NCBI GenBank assembly: GCA_949752795.1
Contig: OX457064.1
Coordinates: 45,442,368-45,506,367, forward strand
Length of the DNA stretch: 64,000 nt
Source: Hyperoodon ampullatus
Taxonomy: Eukaryota > Chordata > Mammalia > Artiodactyla > Ziphiidae
Direction of reading: 5' to 3'
Shown: positions 11,000 to 23,880 of the stretch, one piece after another
How positions within the stretch are numbered: the stretch's first letter is position 1
Layout of the letters: each line of letters starts with the position of its first letter
The notes under the pieces: model-generated
Told to the model about the DNA's origin: nothing
The model's input: only the letters and a program-made list of their open reading frames with translations
Databases searched by the model: none
Translations under genes and position numbers: made by a program

Positions 11000-12640
11000 C
11001 AGCTCCTAAGCCCTTCTTCTCTTATATAGTAATCCTGGCTTCACCACTGTATGAATTCGGCATTATTGCAGCTGGATTGGGATCCTGGAAAGGTCTTCAT
11101 TTAAGTAGAGCAGGTGTCCTGTGTGGTCTCTAATAACTTCCACTTTAATGCATTTCAGTTTCTGTGTGTGAACACTGAGATAAATAGCCAGAGTCTTTAA
11201 GCAAGGGAGACAACAACTAGAAGCAACAATGGAAACTTGTTCAGTTATAGCTATGGCAATATATAGGTCTTTACTAAAGCAGCAGTTACATTGTGCAGGT
11301 GGTGATAAATGTGAAATTATAAATTCTGGAAATAGTGGTAGTAAATAGATAGAAACAGGAGTGGTTCACAGATAAGGATATGAAGTATATTCTCTTCATA
11401 TTTTGCCAAAAATGAACTTCATATTTTTTGTGGAATAGAGAGCTGGTTTAAAGAAAACAAATTCATAACCAATTGCCTTCTAGAACTGTCTATATTAATA
11501 AATTATCAAGAAAGTATTTTAAAAATATATGTCATTATTAGCATATAATATTTCCATCTTTGCATTATTTTATGAAATATCTCATATAAGAAAGAAAATA
11601 TTGGCTTCCTTTTCATTTAGTAGTTCCAACATAATATATTGTACTCTTTCTAATCTCTAGTGACCTTTGTTTATTTTCAAACACTCTCATGTGCTCGGCT
11701 GTTACGTTTTTCATATAGAATTTATAATTTATTAAACTGTATCCTCTTTATTATGTCCCTTCTTGGACAAAAGAAACTGAAAAAAGGAAGATAAATGCTT
11801 AGCATATTTGCTTATTTACTACAAATAAATATACTAATTGATTTATGGCTAAATCAATATGAAAAATTAACTCATAATACCAAGAAAACCATTTAATTTG
11901 TTTCATCAAAGTAATTTTTGATGTCTTAATCAAGATTATGGTTCTCCAGTCAGTTAGATTTTAAATTCACCAAAAATATGAAAATATCAGTATAAATTAT
12001 TCTACCTTCATTAGATTATAGTTTTCTTTAATAAAATTTGATAAATTTCTTAATAAAATTTATTTTCACTTCCGACCAAAGAAATTATGCTAACATTAGT
12101 ACATTTTAATTTGATCTGTATCACTCTATCTTCTGCTTTTTTATTCTTCTAAATAGTTGCAGACAATTTCTTTTAGTCCTAAGGTTTATGATACTATGTG
12201 CAGTTAAACTGCTCAATTTATTTTTAAAAACGTCCTCCCTCTTTATTAGTTTGATAATCATCGTCAGTCCTTCTATTTGGTAAAACATTTAAAAAGTAGG
12301 ACATGGAGCAAATTAGAGAAATGGTGTTGATGCCAATTCATTAAAGAGAACTTTCAAAGGGAGAAAATGTATTTGTGGGAGAAATTGTCTGAGGAGTCAG
12401 AATATTTTGGAAAAATAACAAGACTTCCAAAAAGTCTGTTAGTCTCCTTACCCTCAAAAATATTCAAAAATAGAAAGTTGATAGAGGAGAGAATATGGGG
12501 GGAGAAAAAGCTGAAGGAATGACTAAAAAGAGAAGAAGTAAGCGAGAGGACAGAGGAGAGGAAAGCAGGAAACAAGATTGTAGCCTCTGATCCCCCAGCA
12601 CTTACTAATGATGTGACCTTGAACAAGTTGAGCAACTAAA
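11000..12640. other. AT-rich unassigned sequence
   Basis: Very AT-rich, with no recognised repeat family. The minus frame at 12354-12635 (93 codons) is Ser/Phe/Leu-rich without a domain and corresponds to an AGAG-rich stretch on the + strand. Confidence 0.4.
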
Positions 12641-12937
12641 GTTGTGCTCATCGGTAAAGAATCTACCCTTCCAGCCAGTCAATACAGCAAATTCAAGTTC
12701 TGATGGAAGCATTTCCATCAAATCCTCCCAGAAAAATCTTCCAGCAACACCACTTTCTCTTACAGCTTTATTCTTTTCTGGTGTTTGTTACACTTCGTGC
12801 AGTCTTTCATATTATCTTCCTTCTTCTGGGGCTGAAGATTTTGTGTCAGAATGTAAATGTTTTTGTACTAATGAAGTGGTCCAACCTCTCTCTTTTTGTT
12901 CATTGACTCTGGCTTTTCTTGTGGGAACCCTCATTCT
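12641..12937 (+). other. Diverged sequence, possibly L2-derived
   Basis: CCATCAAATCCTCCCAGAAA, TCTTCCAGCAACACCAC and TACAGCTTTATTCTTTTCTG resemble the order seen in the 3' part of L2 LINEs, but the match is weak. The 139-codon frame at 12642-13061 runs through this and into the following SINE, and I do not regard it as a gene. Confidence 0.3.
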
Positions 12938-13175
12938 AAACCTCACTGCAGGGCCTCCCTGGTGGCGCAGTGGTTGGGAGTCCGCCTGCCGATGCAGGGG
13001 ATACGGGTTCGTGCCCCGGTCTGGGAGGATCCCATATGCCGCGGAGCGGCTGGGCCCGTGAGCCATGGCCGCTGAGCCTGCGCGTCCGGAGCCTGTGCTC
13101 CGCAACGGGAGAGGCCACAACAGTGAGAGGCCCGCGTACCACAAAAAAAATAAAAAATAAATAAACCTCACTGCA
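12938..13175 (+). mobile_element. CHR-type SINE with perfect 13-base target duplication
   Basis: The body spans 12951-13162. It starts GGGCCTCCCTGGTGGCGCAG, has the B box GGTTCGTGCCC and ends in an A-rich tail with a TAAAAAATAAATA spacer. AAACCTCACTGCA occurs at 12938-12950 and 13163-13175 without mismatch. It shares sequence variants (GGCCTCCC head, GGATACGGG, GGAGGATCCCATATGCCG) with the copy at 27131, which marks a subfamily distinct from other copies here. The intact duplications suggest a fairly recent insertion. Confidence 0.97.
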
Positions 13176-13329
13176 ATTTTTGATTAAAATTTCTTTATAA
13201 AGCAAATAGTAACCAATTTTGTCCTCTTTATTGTTAAATATGAGAAATGGATTCTGATACAAAGTTGGCTAACCTAGTATCTGTGTCAATACTCATATAC
13301 ACATAAACATTGCTATGGTAGAAAGTTCA

Positions 13330-13505
13330 TGTTAGAGCCAAAGAGATTCAGATGGAAGTTTGGCTATGCCTCCCTCTCTTCATCTAAATATGAAGATAGC
13401 AACAAATACTTGAGTGCCCTTCTGAAGATTAAATGAAACAACATGTATAAAATGCCTGGGACAGTTCCTGACGTATCATTGGTGCTCGATGGTTATCAAT
13501 GCCTG
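13330..13505 (+). repeat. MIR SINE
   Basis: A MIR-like body is followed by AAGATTAAATGAAACAACATG, TAAAATGCCTGGGACAGTTC and TTGGTGCTCGATGGTTATC, the ordered MIR tail. Diverged. Confidence 0.7.
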
Positions 13506-13509
13506 TCTT

Positions 13510-15075
13510 CTGTATTAAGAAACAGAAGGGCCAACTTCTATGATATGAAAAGAATTCAGCATAGCACTGTGGGTACATTTTTCAAACAACTTTTCTCTGC
13601 ACAAGATGCAATTCTTTATGTACAAAGGTTGGTCTCTTGCTTCACATATTCTTTTATGAAATGTGTATGCATATCAGGTTTGTGGTAGGCAAAAAGAGGA
13701 ATTTTGCAGGAAATCTTGGGCTTGGTCATAGGAAAATGCACTTTCCTACTGAGGAAAATAAAAATGCATTAAATAACACAACCGTCCTTTAAATTTCAGA
13801 GGTTAGAAAGCTGAGGTTGGTAAACATTTAAATTGCAGTTCTCCCACCTGGAAGCCAATTTTTTACAGTTCTCATGTGCCTTAAAAATAGAATTTTCAAA
13901 CCTAGATCACCCTTCACCTTTTACATTAAAACCACTGTTTAAGCAATTCTTATACGTGCATTAATTTTAACAATCATAAGGATTTTCAGGTATGCACATG
14001 AATATTTAGTGTGTTTTCTCTCAAAGCAAAATGTGTTAGTCATTTAAAGAAGATTGTTATAAATAGGAAGTCACAAGCTCATGAAAAGATGTTAGTTATA
14101 CAAATAAAGTTTTCATATACATTTAGCCAAATATTAACATGTTATCCACTATGTTACCTGTAAGTCTGTTGGAAACATGACTAACTTAAATGTTCCTATT
14201 TGCTTGATGAAAGTCTTATTAAATACATATTTCATTTCTGTATGGGTTTAACATAAGTCACACACTCTTCTAAACTGCCATATTTTAGTACCATATTGTC
14301 TCTTATATTAGTCATTACAATGACAAGGAAAACAGTAAATTCAGAAAAATACCAAATGAATCCAATTTTTCTTTTTCCATATTTCCACCCATTGTTATAT
14401 TCTCATTTATTCAAAAGCCCATCTTTACTCCATTGATGTGAGATGTAGCCTTTATCCTATACAAAATTGCCAAACCCTATCAAAGTAAGTTTATGCCAAA
14501 GGTGCCCCCCCTCCATAATTTAAACATATGCTTGAGTACCTGGGCATGTAAAAGAAAGGAAAAAGGAGAAGGAAGTTTATTGAAATAAGGGTAACCAAGG
14601 TGGGAGAACTGTATTCCTCAGAGTAGCTGCCCCTGTATGTGGCTGGTGGTAAATTATAAAGCTTGAATTCAGGTACAAGGGTACTTCAATTTTCTTTTTT
14701 TTGGTAATTCTTTGCTTTTATAATATAACATGAAGGAAATGTAACAGTGTTAACAGTTGTTATTTCTGAGGTGTCTATACAGTATTGATTATTAGTTTTT
14801 GAACTTTTAGGATTTTAAAATAAAATTTCTCAAAATGAAAATAAAAATTGAAAAGAAAGAGTAGAAATTCTAGCCTTTACTCCAAAAGAGAAGACAAGGA
14901 GGTATGGAATTGGGATACAAGATTGGTTCCCTGCCAGAAACCTATACATAGGCAGATAGGACCTTTAAGAAATGGGTACTTTCACTTCTGAATCCTTTAA
15001 AAATTGTTGTCTAGCATGTATTGCTGGGCCAGTCCACTTATTCCTTTTAAAGTGCTAACACTAATGGGGCCAGCA
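13510..15075. other. AT-rich unassigned sequence
   Basis: No gene recognised. The segment 14560-14690 (GAAGTTTATTGAAATAAGGG followed by GGTGGGAGAACTG) might be a diverged LTR piece, but I cannot support a family. Confidence 0.4.
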
Positions 15076-15079
15076 AAGC

Positions 15080-15285
15080 TGAGAGTAGGAACTAAGCAGG
15101 GGGTTGAATTTGGACTCTGCCACTGTCTGCTGTGTGACCTGGATTCAGACTTCTCTAGTTATTTTATAATCTATATCATAGAAATGGTAGGAAAAAATTA
15201 GGAAAAGTGCTTTTGAAAACATAGCCTAGAACCTGGTAAGTGGTAAACACTCCCTAGGTGAGCATTAAAATGTGTTATAATTATT
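15080..15285 (+). repeat. MIR SINE
   Basis: GGACTCTGCCACTGTCTGCT, GTGTGACCTGGATTCAGACT, then AAACATAGCCTAGAACCTGG and GTAAACACTCCCTAGGTGAG keep the order of the MIR core and tail. The frame at 15004-15201 overlaps it by chance. Confidence 0.78.
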
Positions 15286-15289
15286 CTTC

Positions 15290-17960
15290 ACAACTTTTAC
15301 CACCTGAGTCTAACACCACAATTTTAAAGTGAGGAAGTCAGATTCATTTTTGTGCTTGTCTTGCTAATGGTCCTGATTCAATTATGTGATTTTTTTCTTC
15401 TTCTTTCCCCAATGCTAGCTCCACATATTTTGATAACAACAAAACATGGTGTTAATTTTCAAAAGTACTAGTTTTGTATACAAGAGGAAACTACTACTGT
15501 TTCCATTTCACGAGAGGTTTAGGAAATGAGCCAAGAAAAAGCAGTAACATTTAACATTCTGAAATATCTTAGTGTTTTGTACTTTTAGCAGCAACACTCT
15601 TTACATTTATTTCTCTGTAGACGAAACCACATAAGACTAACTTAGAATGGTCCTATGAAAATCCATCACCTTTTCTTACAACTCTACTTTCTTCTCTATT
15701 TAATTATTTTCTTAATTATATAATCAACTCACTAAGAATCCTCAATCCTTCTACACAAAATGGGGCAGAAAAGGGTGGCTTGGTGCCTGTTTGGCTCAGG
15801 CCTCTTGAGAAACAGCCATAGAATCAATTGTTAATTCAAGAACATGATCACAGATGAGTCAACTCTAAATTCTAGAAAATGTCTTGGAAAAAAAAAGTTT
15901 ATCTTCAGTTTTGCCCCTGAAAGACATCTTCTTCCATTAAAAAGAGAGAGAGAAGTAATTATCTTTTTAACTTTGAATACATTTTAAACATTTAAAATAT
16001 TCTAAGGCTGAATTTTATTACAGTGTTGCAAATGTGATACTGATAATTAATGATTAAGTGATTCATTAACAAAGTGTCTATAATAAAAATATCAAAAATA
16101 AAAAAACTCTTTATAATAATGATAAATTAGTGTAATTTATGATAAATATTTAAGAACCTCCACCTAGCAGCACAAAAGCACTCAGCCTACAGATGCCCAT
16201 TATTAACCAATTTAGCATCACTGTCATTTTTTATTTCATACCCTGAGGAGTTTTCAAAATGAAATAAAAGATGACACTAAATATAAAGTATTTTAGCATT
16301 GAATGTCATTTTGAAACTCCCTAAACAGATAACTCCAAAACAAGAACTGTCATTACGGAATGAAGTGATTATCCCTTTCCTTCTTATATTGTACAATGAA
16401 AAGTCATGTTAAGTAGTAGTAATCCTACGTGTTTGACTATACTAGCTAATTAGCAAATATCTATGTCCTGACATTTTGTCAGATTTACAAGTGATCTAGT
16501 ACATGTTTCAGATATGGATATATTATTGAAAGGTACTCTTATCGTCACTTGCTTTTATCTTGGAATAGTTGCTATGAAAATATATATTTGTTATATGGAA
16601 GATAGTCTCTTCTGCACCTAACTAGGTTAAAAAAGTTTAGCCAAGAAATTAGTGCTGGACAGTATTTGTAAAATTCGGCTGCACAAAATTGAAAAGAGCA
16701 AGTCAAACAAATGGGACCTAAATGGACCCAGATAGAGAAATAATCTTTGGACATTGAATTGTTTGACACCGTTTGATATACACTGGGACACTCAAGATTG
16801 TTTAACTAAAGCAAACTAAAGCTAAGGGTAGAAATTACCATGAGTCTGGTACCTTAAACACATTGGTTTGGGGCATGTGCATTAAGCTTTATTTTATTTG
16901 AAATTTCCCCCAGGGACATAAGTGAAGATAGATTAAGGAGTTGGGCTACAAAAGATAGATATTCTTCTGTAGAAATGTCTCATTTTAATAGTTTGGGTTT
17001 TAATGGGATTGAAATGTTTAGTGCTATATAATTGCATGACTTTAAAAAATTATCTATATTAATAAGAGCATATTTACTAATTTGTGCAATGAATTTAGTT
17101 TTTTCATAGGTCTACATTAACCTATGTCTATAGAGATAAATAAATACATAAGTAAGTAATCCATTACGGGGCTAATATATTCCTAGATAAATGACATCTA
17201 TATGGTCACCAGCATCAGATATTTTTAAGCTGACTTACTAATATAAAAACCACTTTTTGTATGATCTTGGGAAGAAGTTTTAAAAATTTTAATACTGGTA
17301 TCAAATATTAGATAGAACAAATTAATTTTTAAGTAATTGCAATTCAATATGTTTTGAACTAAAAAAATATCATTGACTCATTAGCTATTTCTTTAATATC
17401 TGAAACACATTTAGGTTTTATGAACTCTGATAATTAAAATTTCAGTGGGGAGGAATCCCAATGGGCAGAGTTCAAACAGACTGTCAGCCAGTAAACCACT
17501 TACAAACTTTCAGGAAAATATTTGTGTATTGTCTCTGTTCATAGCCAAAAAATTAAATACTTTTAATTATACTACAGTGTAATGGGAAGAGGAGAATTAT
17601 TAGTTAGAAGTATTTTAACTTTAAGAATAATTCAGTTCTTAATGAGAGAAACATTCAGTGATCTTCCCTGTCTCAATGAAATGATCATATAAGTGTTACT
17701 GAATAATCACTGTTTTTACACAGCACATAAAATATACTGATTTTCAAAATCATCTGTGTACTTTTTTGATATTACTGTAGAAAGAGCACATAGCACACTT
17801 CATGTGAGAATTGGTTCATGAGTATGTTTAGATTTTGTTCAGCAGTGCTTGTATTGCACTGAAATTTTCATAGAATGAGAATTTTCAATTTTCAGTGTTT
17901 AAAAGCCATGCTCTTATTAAGCAACCCAAAGCAGGATCAGGAAGTGTTAATAAGGTTGAT
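15290..17960. other. Long AT-rich unassigned stretch
   Basis: About 2.7 kb without a recognised repeat or gene. The only frame of note (16572-16769, minus, 65 codons) has no domain. Small hairpins occur, for example CATAGG/CCTATG at 17105-17126. Confidence 0.45.
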
Positions 17961-17963
17961 ATA

Positions 17964-18170
17964 GGGCTTCGCTGGTGGCGCAGTGGTTGAGAGTCCACCT
18001 GCCGATGCAGGGGACACAGGTTCGTGCCCTGGTCTGGGAAGATCCCACATGCCGCGGAGCGGCTAGGCCCGTGAGCCATGGCCGCTGAGCCTGCGCATCC
18101 GGAGCCTGTGCTCCGTAACGGGAGAGGCCACAACAGTGAGAGGCCCGTGTACCACCAAAAAAAAAAAAAA
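17964..18170 (+). mobile_element. CHR-type SINE
   Basis: It runs from GGGCTTCGCTGGTGGCGCAG through a B box (GGTTCGTGCCC) near 18019 to a 14-base A tail. It belongs to the same variant group as the copies at 7415 and 35164 (GACACAGG, GATCCCACATGCC). No clear target-site duplication could be placed. The frames at 17885-18272 on both strands are SINE translations. Confidence 0.94.
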
Positions 18171-18171
18171 T

Positions 18172-18965
18172 TAGAATACTCATTAAAGAAAGTATTTTCA
18201 CAAATTTTACTTGCCAGGACTAGAATTTGCAGTTTATCATTTATAAAACTATACACAAAAGTCAACATGTAAATAATTTTTGCAAAATATTTAACAATGT
18301 TCTTCTAAAAAGTTACCTTGATGATGAGAAAATTTTAGAACAATGTCATTTATCTTTCCCTTCAAAGGCAAAATTTACTCAATTGAATTTTATATACTTT
18401 GAAAAAGGCAATGTTTTAAATACCAAATCAGTGGTATACAGTTAGGAACATATTCTGAGTATATTGCTACACCTTTGGTAAAAGATACTTGTAAAACCTT
18501 CTGTTTTGGAGAAAATTACATTTTGTTAAAACCACCCATTAGTGATATTTAAACATTATCCTAGAAATTGCCTTGTAAAATGTAAAACTATGTGCTACCT
18601 AATGTATAAAATCATTTCATTAAATGAATTCAATGTGACGTATTGTGAGAAATAATTACCTGAAGATTGAGTATATTAAAGTAGCTCCTGTCTTTGATAG
18701 ACTTAAAATACATTATCTTTGAGTTCAGACATAACTCTAACTGTACTAAAGTTTAAAAGTAGAGGGGATATAAATCATCATTGCGTATGACAACCGTTCA
18801 TCAAAATTTTTCTAGATTTTCACTAATTACTGTTTCTTAGAATATGATTTGTCATTGTTTTGAAGTCTATAAGGACTGGGAAAAAATCAATCTTGCTAAC
18901 AAATTGCCCTTAAAATTTAAATCATTGAAATCAGTCTTCCTTCAAGCTTACTGTTTGTACCATTG
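18172..18965. other. AT-rich unassigned sequence
   Basis: No supported feature. The frame at 18227-18445 has no recognisable domain. Confidence 0.4.
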
Positions 18966-19492
18966 AAAAGCATACAATGGAATATTACTCAGCCATAAAA
19001 ATAAACGAAATTGAGCTATTTGTAATGAGGTGGATGGACCTAGAGTCTGTCATACAGAGTGAAGTAAGTCAGAAAGAGAAAGACAAATACCGTATGCTAA
19101 CACATATATATGGAATTTAAGAAAAAAAAAATGTCATGAAGAACCTAGGGGTAAGACAGGAATAAAGACACAGACCTACTTGAGAATGGACTTGAGGATA
19201 TGGGGAGGGGGACGGGTAAGCTGTGACAAAGTGAGAGAGTGGCATGGACATATATACACTACCAAACGTAAAATAGATAGCTAGTGGGAAGCAGCCACAT
19301 AGCACAGGGAGATCAGCTCGGAGCTTTGTGACCACCTAGAGGGATGGGATAGGGAGGGTGGGAGGGAGGGAGACGCAAGAGGGAAGAGATATGGGAACAT
19401 ATGTATATGTATAACTGATTCACTTTATTATAAAGCAGAAACTAACACACCATTGTAAAGCAATTATACTCCAATAAAGATGTAAAAAAAAA
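18966..19492 (+). mobile_element. L1 3' end, 5' truncated, forward
   Basis: It starts within the end of ORF2 (CAATGGAATATTACTCAGCC, then GGTGGATGGACCTAGAGTC, TCAGAAAGAGAAAGACAAAT) and continues through the typical 3' UTR (GGGATGGGATAGGGAGGGTG, CATTGTAAAGCAATTATACT, CCAATAAAGATGT) to a short A run. The element lacks its 5' portion, as most L1 copies do. Minus-strand frames over it are incidental. Confidence 0.93.
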
Positions 19493-19494
19493 AT

Positions 19495-20405
19495 GCTGTA
19501 TGAAGACAGCTTGATAAACAAAAATTTTTGGTCCATCCTAGCTAATAATGGGTCCATAGGATGCATAAATCTATTTTCTCCAAACTCTTCTTTGTGAATT
19601 TCATTTTCTAGCCTCTTAAAGGACAGTTGTAGGTGTGCCAGAAAGCACTGAGCCACAGCACATCCTTGATGGATTTCGCAAGTCCATCCTCTCCAAAACA
19701 AGTGTAATTCAGATTTAATTTCTTGACATGAAGCAACATTACAACATGCTTTGAGTAATTTTTAGGTGTTATGTCAATTAGAAAGCTTAGGGTCACTGAT
19801 TATATAGCTAGATGTTACTAATTACAAAACCTTCCAATGGTAATTAAAAATCTATTATAATTAATGACAAAATGTTAAAAGGAGTCAGTTATCTCAGCAA
19901 TTAGAGTATTTTACATGAATTAGTACACTGTACTTTCCATTACCAGTCTAAAAGGATTAAAAATCATCTTGTAGAAAGGTACTATGGTTGTATCTAGTGA
20001 AAAGTAGAATGGAGAAATGAAGCAAGTATCTGAATAATTTAGGGCCCCTGTTATGAAACTTTCTTTGAAATATTCAGATATTTAGAACACTTTTTAATAT
20101 AGATACACATTGATGTAAATTCTAAATTTCATTTTAACTTTTTAAATGCAAACTTGTATTTGCTAATTTTAGTCATTTAAATTAATATCTATGTTTGCTT
20201 AATCAAAAAGCCCATTCTTTCATTTACATTTTACTTATCTGTACTTTCAGTCAGTCCTCAGGGCCGCACAACTTCTATGTAATGTGGGTAAAGCCCTTTA
20301 AAAATTTATAATTTAAAAAATCAATAAAGATTATTTAGCCATAATAAAACAGAACTAATGCACATGCCCTGTGAAACTAGCAGAGAGACACATTGACTCA
20401 GTCAA
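19495..20405. other. AT-rich unassigned sequence
   Basis: No repeat or gene recognised. The minus frames at 19420-19796 have no domain. Confidence 0.4.
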
Positions 20406-20409
20406 AGAA

Positions 20410-20790
20410 AAAATGCATTAAATTGAGTAATAAAAGTAAGGAAGCCTTCATTCAAGACTATTGAAGTAAGGGAGAGAGGTTGAACTCATCCCCCTTGAAA
20501 CAAAAGATGAGAGAGTTTTAAGTGCTGAAGTGAACTTGTGGAAAAGTATGGGAAGACTTTGGGGAGGGGAGAAGTAGGGACCTCATCTTTCCTGGTGCCC
20601 AGGTCTTTGAGAAGGACATTTCTAGGTTGTAAAATTGGCAAGAGGCTGGAGAGGATTTACATCTCAAAGGAGCAGAGAAATAATATTTAATCTGAAGTAG
20701 TCTAAAGTAAATAATCTAAGAAAAGGGAGGTTAGGGATGTAGAGTCAGCTAGAGAACATTAGTCTAAAGAGTAGTCAAGCTAGAGAACAT
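20410..20790. repeat. LTR-like repeat, copy 2
   Basis: Same family and orientation as 1400-2985. Shared landmarks include TTCAAGACTATTGAAG, GTTGAACTCATCCCCCTTG, TTTTAAGTGCTGAAGTGA, GTGGAAAAGTATGGGA, AGGATTTACATCTCAAAG and AAAAGGGAGGTTAGGG. It is uninterrupted, but lacks part of the middle found in copy 1. It is likely a solo LTR, family unnamed. Confidence 0.6.
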
Positions 20791-20794
20791 TGTC

Positions 20795-22555
20795 TACGTT
20801 CATCAACTCTGAATATTCATAACTTTCTGTAACTTAAATAATGTGTTGTTTCTATCAAGAGCAGACAGTAAATTTCTTATCTGAGTGTGAATCAGCAGTC
20901 TTCCAGCTAATACAAGCTTTAAACATAAACTCTAAATTTTTGACAATCACATATGTGTCATTTTTTCGAAATGAAAGTCATTAGCCTAATAAATTGCTAT
21001 TTCAAAATGAATAATTTGGCCAAAATTAACCAGAAAATGTATGAATACTCTGCTAGAGAAGGTTTTTTTTCCCTTCTGTTTCCCTTTTTCCCCCCAAAAT
21101 TAGTACACATTATAAATAAAAATAATAGTTGCATTTTCTGACATAAAATAATATGAACTAGTAAATGGATCTTAACTGCCATAGTTGTTTTTCTATTAAT
21201 AGAAGTAAAGCACAGAAAGCAAGAAAAGTTTCAGTTGCAAATTTGTGCAGTAAATATTGTTGATACAAACTATCAAGGTTGGTTTTCTACTTCTAATATA
21301 TTCAGTGCTTCTATCATTTCTCAAGTCAACAGTTCACTTGTGATGTAGTCTTTGTGGCGAAGATATAAGTAACCTTGTCTATCATATCAATAATATGTAT
21401 AAGTAGAGGTCTTTAAATGACTTAATATCATTAATATTTTTAGATATCATGAAGAAAATATTCAAAATAAACATAAGTTCTGTGAACAAAATAAACACAA
21501 GGTAGCACGTGCACCTTTTCCAGGTGGACAGTCACAAGATAATATGTCTGAAAATCATAAACCAGATCATTTTTGTTTCCTCTTACATCAGGCCTCTTCC
21601 CATTCTTTCACACTGCTTTTTCTATTGACATAAAATGTGCTACTTAAATACAGCATCAGGAAATCATTCCTGAAATGAAACAATGTGATCTTCACTCAAG
21701 CACAGCAAGAAAATATGATTGATATCCTATAATGCTTCTTGTGAACAAAGATCAGAATGGGAGATAAGGACGAAGTTGTTAGAAAAGGAGAAAAATACAA
21801 CAAAAGAAAAAAAATTAACATTTCATTACAAGTTTCATCCAAAAATTAGAAGGTTGCCAGAACAAACTGATACTTAAGCAAATTTATAACCATGTTTAAA
21901 TTTAATTTTGTTGCCAAAGTTATTTGTTAAAATATAATGGTGTTAGGGTGTTTAGATTTATATAAGGAAAATTTTTCAATATTTTGAAAATTGAAGATCA
22001 AAAAGAAAGTTATATATTATACATTATATATGTATGTATATACACTGCTCATAGGGAACCGAATCATCTTGGCCATCATAATATAGAAGTTCTATTTTAA
22101 GGAACTTTCCTTCAGTAAAGATTTTAAGCTGGCTTTTTAGCCACTTTTAGTAACAGTCATGTTTATCGATTCTACTATGGTTAATTATTCTCCTCCACCA
22201 TTAAAAAAAAATTATAGTCAATGGTTTAGACAGTCTTTTAAAGGAAAGCTTGTCCATGTAAAAACGCATAGGGGATAATCAACACCAGATTGAAATTATT
22301 TGTTTACTGATCATAATTGACCTCCTTTTTTCTGATTGTATTACGTTAACTAAAGGAGTTAGAACTGCTCTTCAAATTCACTATAATTATCAGCCCAGTT
22401 CAGGAATTTTACCTTGCCTAGAATATCAAAGATAGACTCAAGTTGTATTTCTTCCTCAAGCATGCCTTTCTAAAGCATCTTTGTGGAAAACATTTAAAAA
22501 AAGATTCATAAAATTATTTCCTCCAAATTAAATCTGGTGAGTCAAGAGAGGAAGT
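20795..22555. other. AT-rich unassigned sequence
   Basis: No supported gene or repeat. A small TATA-rich palindromic patch lies at 22009-22042. Confidence 0.45.
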
Positions 22556-22565
22556 ATGGTTAAAA

Positions 22566-22739
22566 CAGTGATTTCCTATGTTGAGTATTAGAATCACCTG
22601 AGGAGTTTTACGATTCTCATTACCCAGTTTGAACTCAATACCAATTATGTCAGAATGTCTGGAGGTAGGCATGAGACATTGGTATTTTTTAAAGATCCTC
22701 AGGTGCATTAAACATGGAATAAAGTATGGAAACCACTGA
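22566..22739 (+). mobile_element. MER5A-type hAT MITE with target duplication
   Basis: It begins CAGTGATTTCCTATG, has AGAATCACCTGAGGAG and GATCCTCAGGTGCATTAAAC, and ends GGAAACCACTGA. The complementary ends are those of MER5A-type non-autonomous hAT elements. GTTAAAA at 22559-22565 and again at 22740-22746 fits the 8-base duplication expected of hAT insertion, with one base lost or changed. Confidence 0.8.
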
Positions 22740-22749
22740 GTTAAAAGGC

Positions 22750-23505
22750 ATTTAGCCTGGCATCAGGAAAATAATCATATTTCCAAACATTTAATTATAA
22801 CATAATTTGTACTTGGATATAATAATTGTATTTCATACACATTTTTTAGTATGAAATTTTAAGCTGAGTGACTGATGAACAAGGATGCTACTAAGGGTTT
22901 TAATGAAGTAAGTGGGATGGATTTGAAGTTCACTTTAACTTTGAGTTCTTGATAAGCCACTGAATTTTGTCAATTTTTAGGTTTACAAACAGTTCCTAAA
23001 GGCTGTTGCATACTGGCTATTCAAAACTCCATCCAGATTCTCCTCCAAATACTTTTCCTTTTATATATAAAATCAGTTAGTAAAAGCACGTTGAACTCGC
23101 TCATTCTGTTGTGATTTGTCTTGTTACATAAACTTCTCTTTAAGGATATAGTAAATATGATCCTAGGTTTAACAAGTTAAAAAATTTGGAGAAGAATTTT
23201 AAAATAATCAAGCAGATTAATTCATCACGTTTAAGGAGGGAAGACTTTAAAATGACCTGGTTTTCAGAAATTGCATTTCAAAATTATTACCCGTAAAAGG
23301 TGAATAAAAATTGTCCAATTGGAATATATGGAAAGTGTTAAGAAAAGGTATAGCCCAAAATCAAGAGTAAAACTTAAAGTTTGTGTGCTCTCTCGACTAT
23401 ATTGGCTGGTGTGTCCTAAAGCACCAAATCTGAGATTTCTCTCTCAAATGTATTGAAATTGATTTTTAACTTTTATCTGAACATCACCATACAATGACTG
23501 TGTTT
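22750..23505. other. AT-rich unassigned sequence
   Basis: Nothing recognised. Confidence 0.4.
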
Positions 23506-23509
23506 GTTG

Positions 23510-23880
23510 CATTATTGTGTTCATCAGCACAGAGCAATTGCTAATCTAAAGTCTTACTGGCTTATACCAAAATATAGCTTTATTTATGGGGATTTTGAGG
23601 ACATGGGATAGTGTGGCAGAGGAGTGCTGTGTGGCTCCATGCTGTCATTCAGACCTGATTCTTTCCATCCCATCCTTCTCCATCTATCAGGGGCTTGCTG
23701 TTCTACTCTGGCTCCTCTGCTTCCAGCTGTGAGATAAAAAGAGAATATGTGGAGGATGATGGATAAGTGTTACAAGCTGCCATTTCCAGAAGTGTCATAG
23801 ACTCTTCTGCCTATTTTCTACTGGTCAGAACTCAGTCTCATGATCTCACTTTGCTGCAGAGGCACTGTTCTTTAAAAAAA
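23510..23880 (+). repeat. Diverged medium-reiteration repeat, copy 1
   Basis: TCTTACTGGCTTATACC, GGCTCCATGCTGTCATTC, TTCCATCCCATCC and CTGGTCAGAACTCAGTCTCA match in order a second copy at 24890-25275 and an old mammalian repeat whose family name I cannot give with certainty. No coding capacity. Confidence 0.5.

Noticed and set aside
12642..13061. 139-codon forward frame
   Set aside because: It crosses from possible L2 sequence into a CHR SINE and has no conserved domain.
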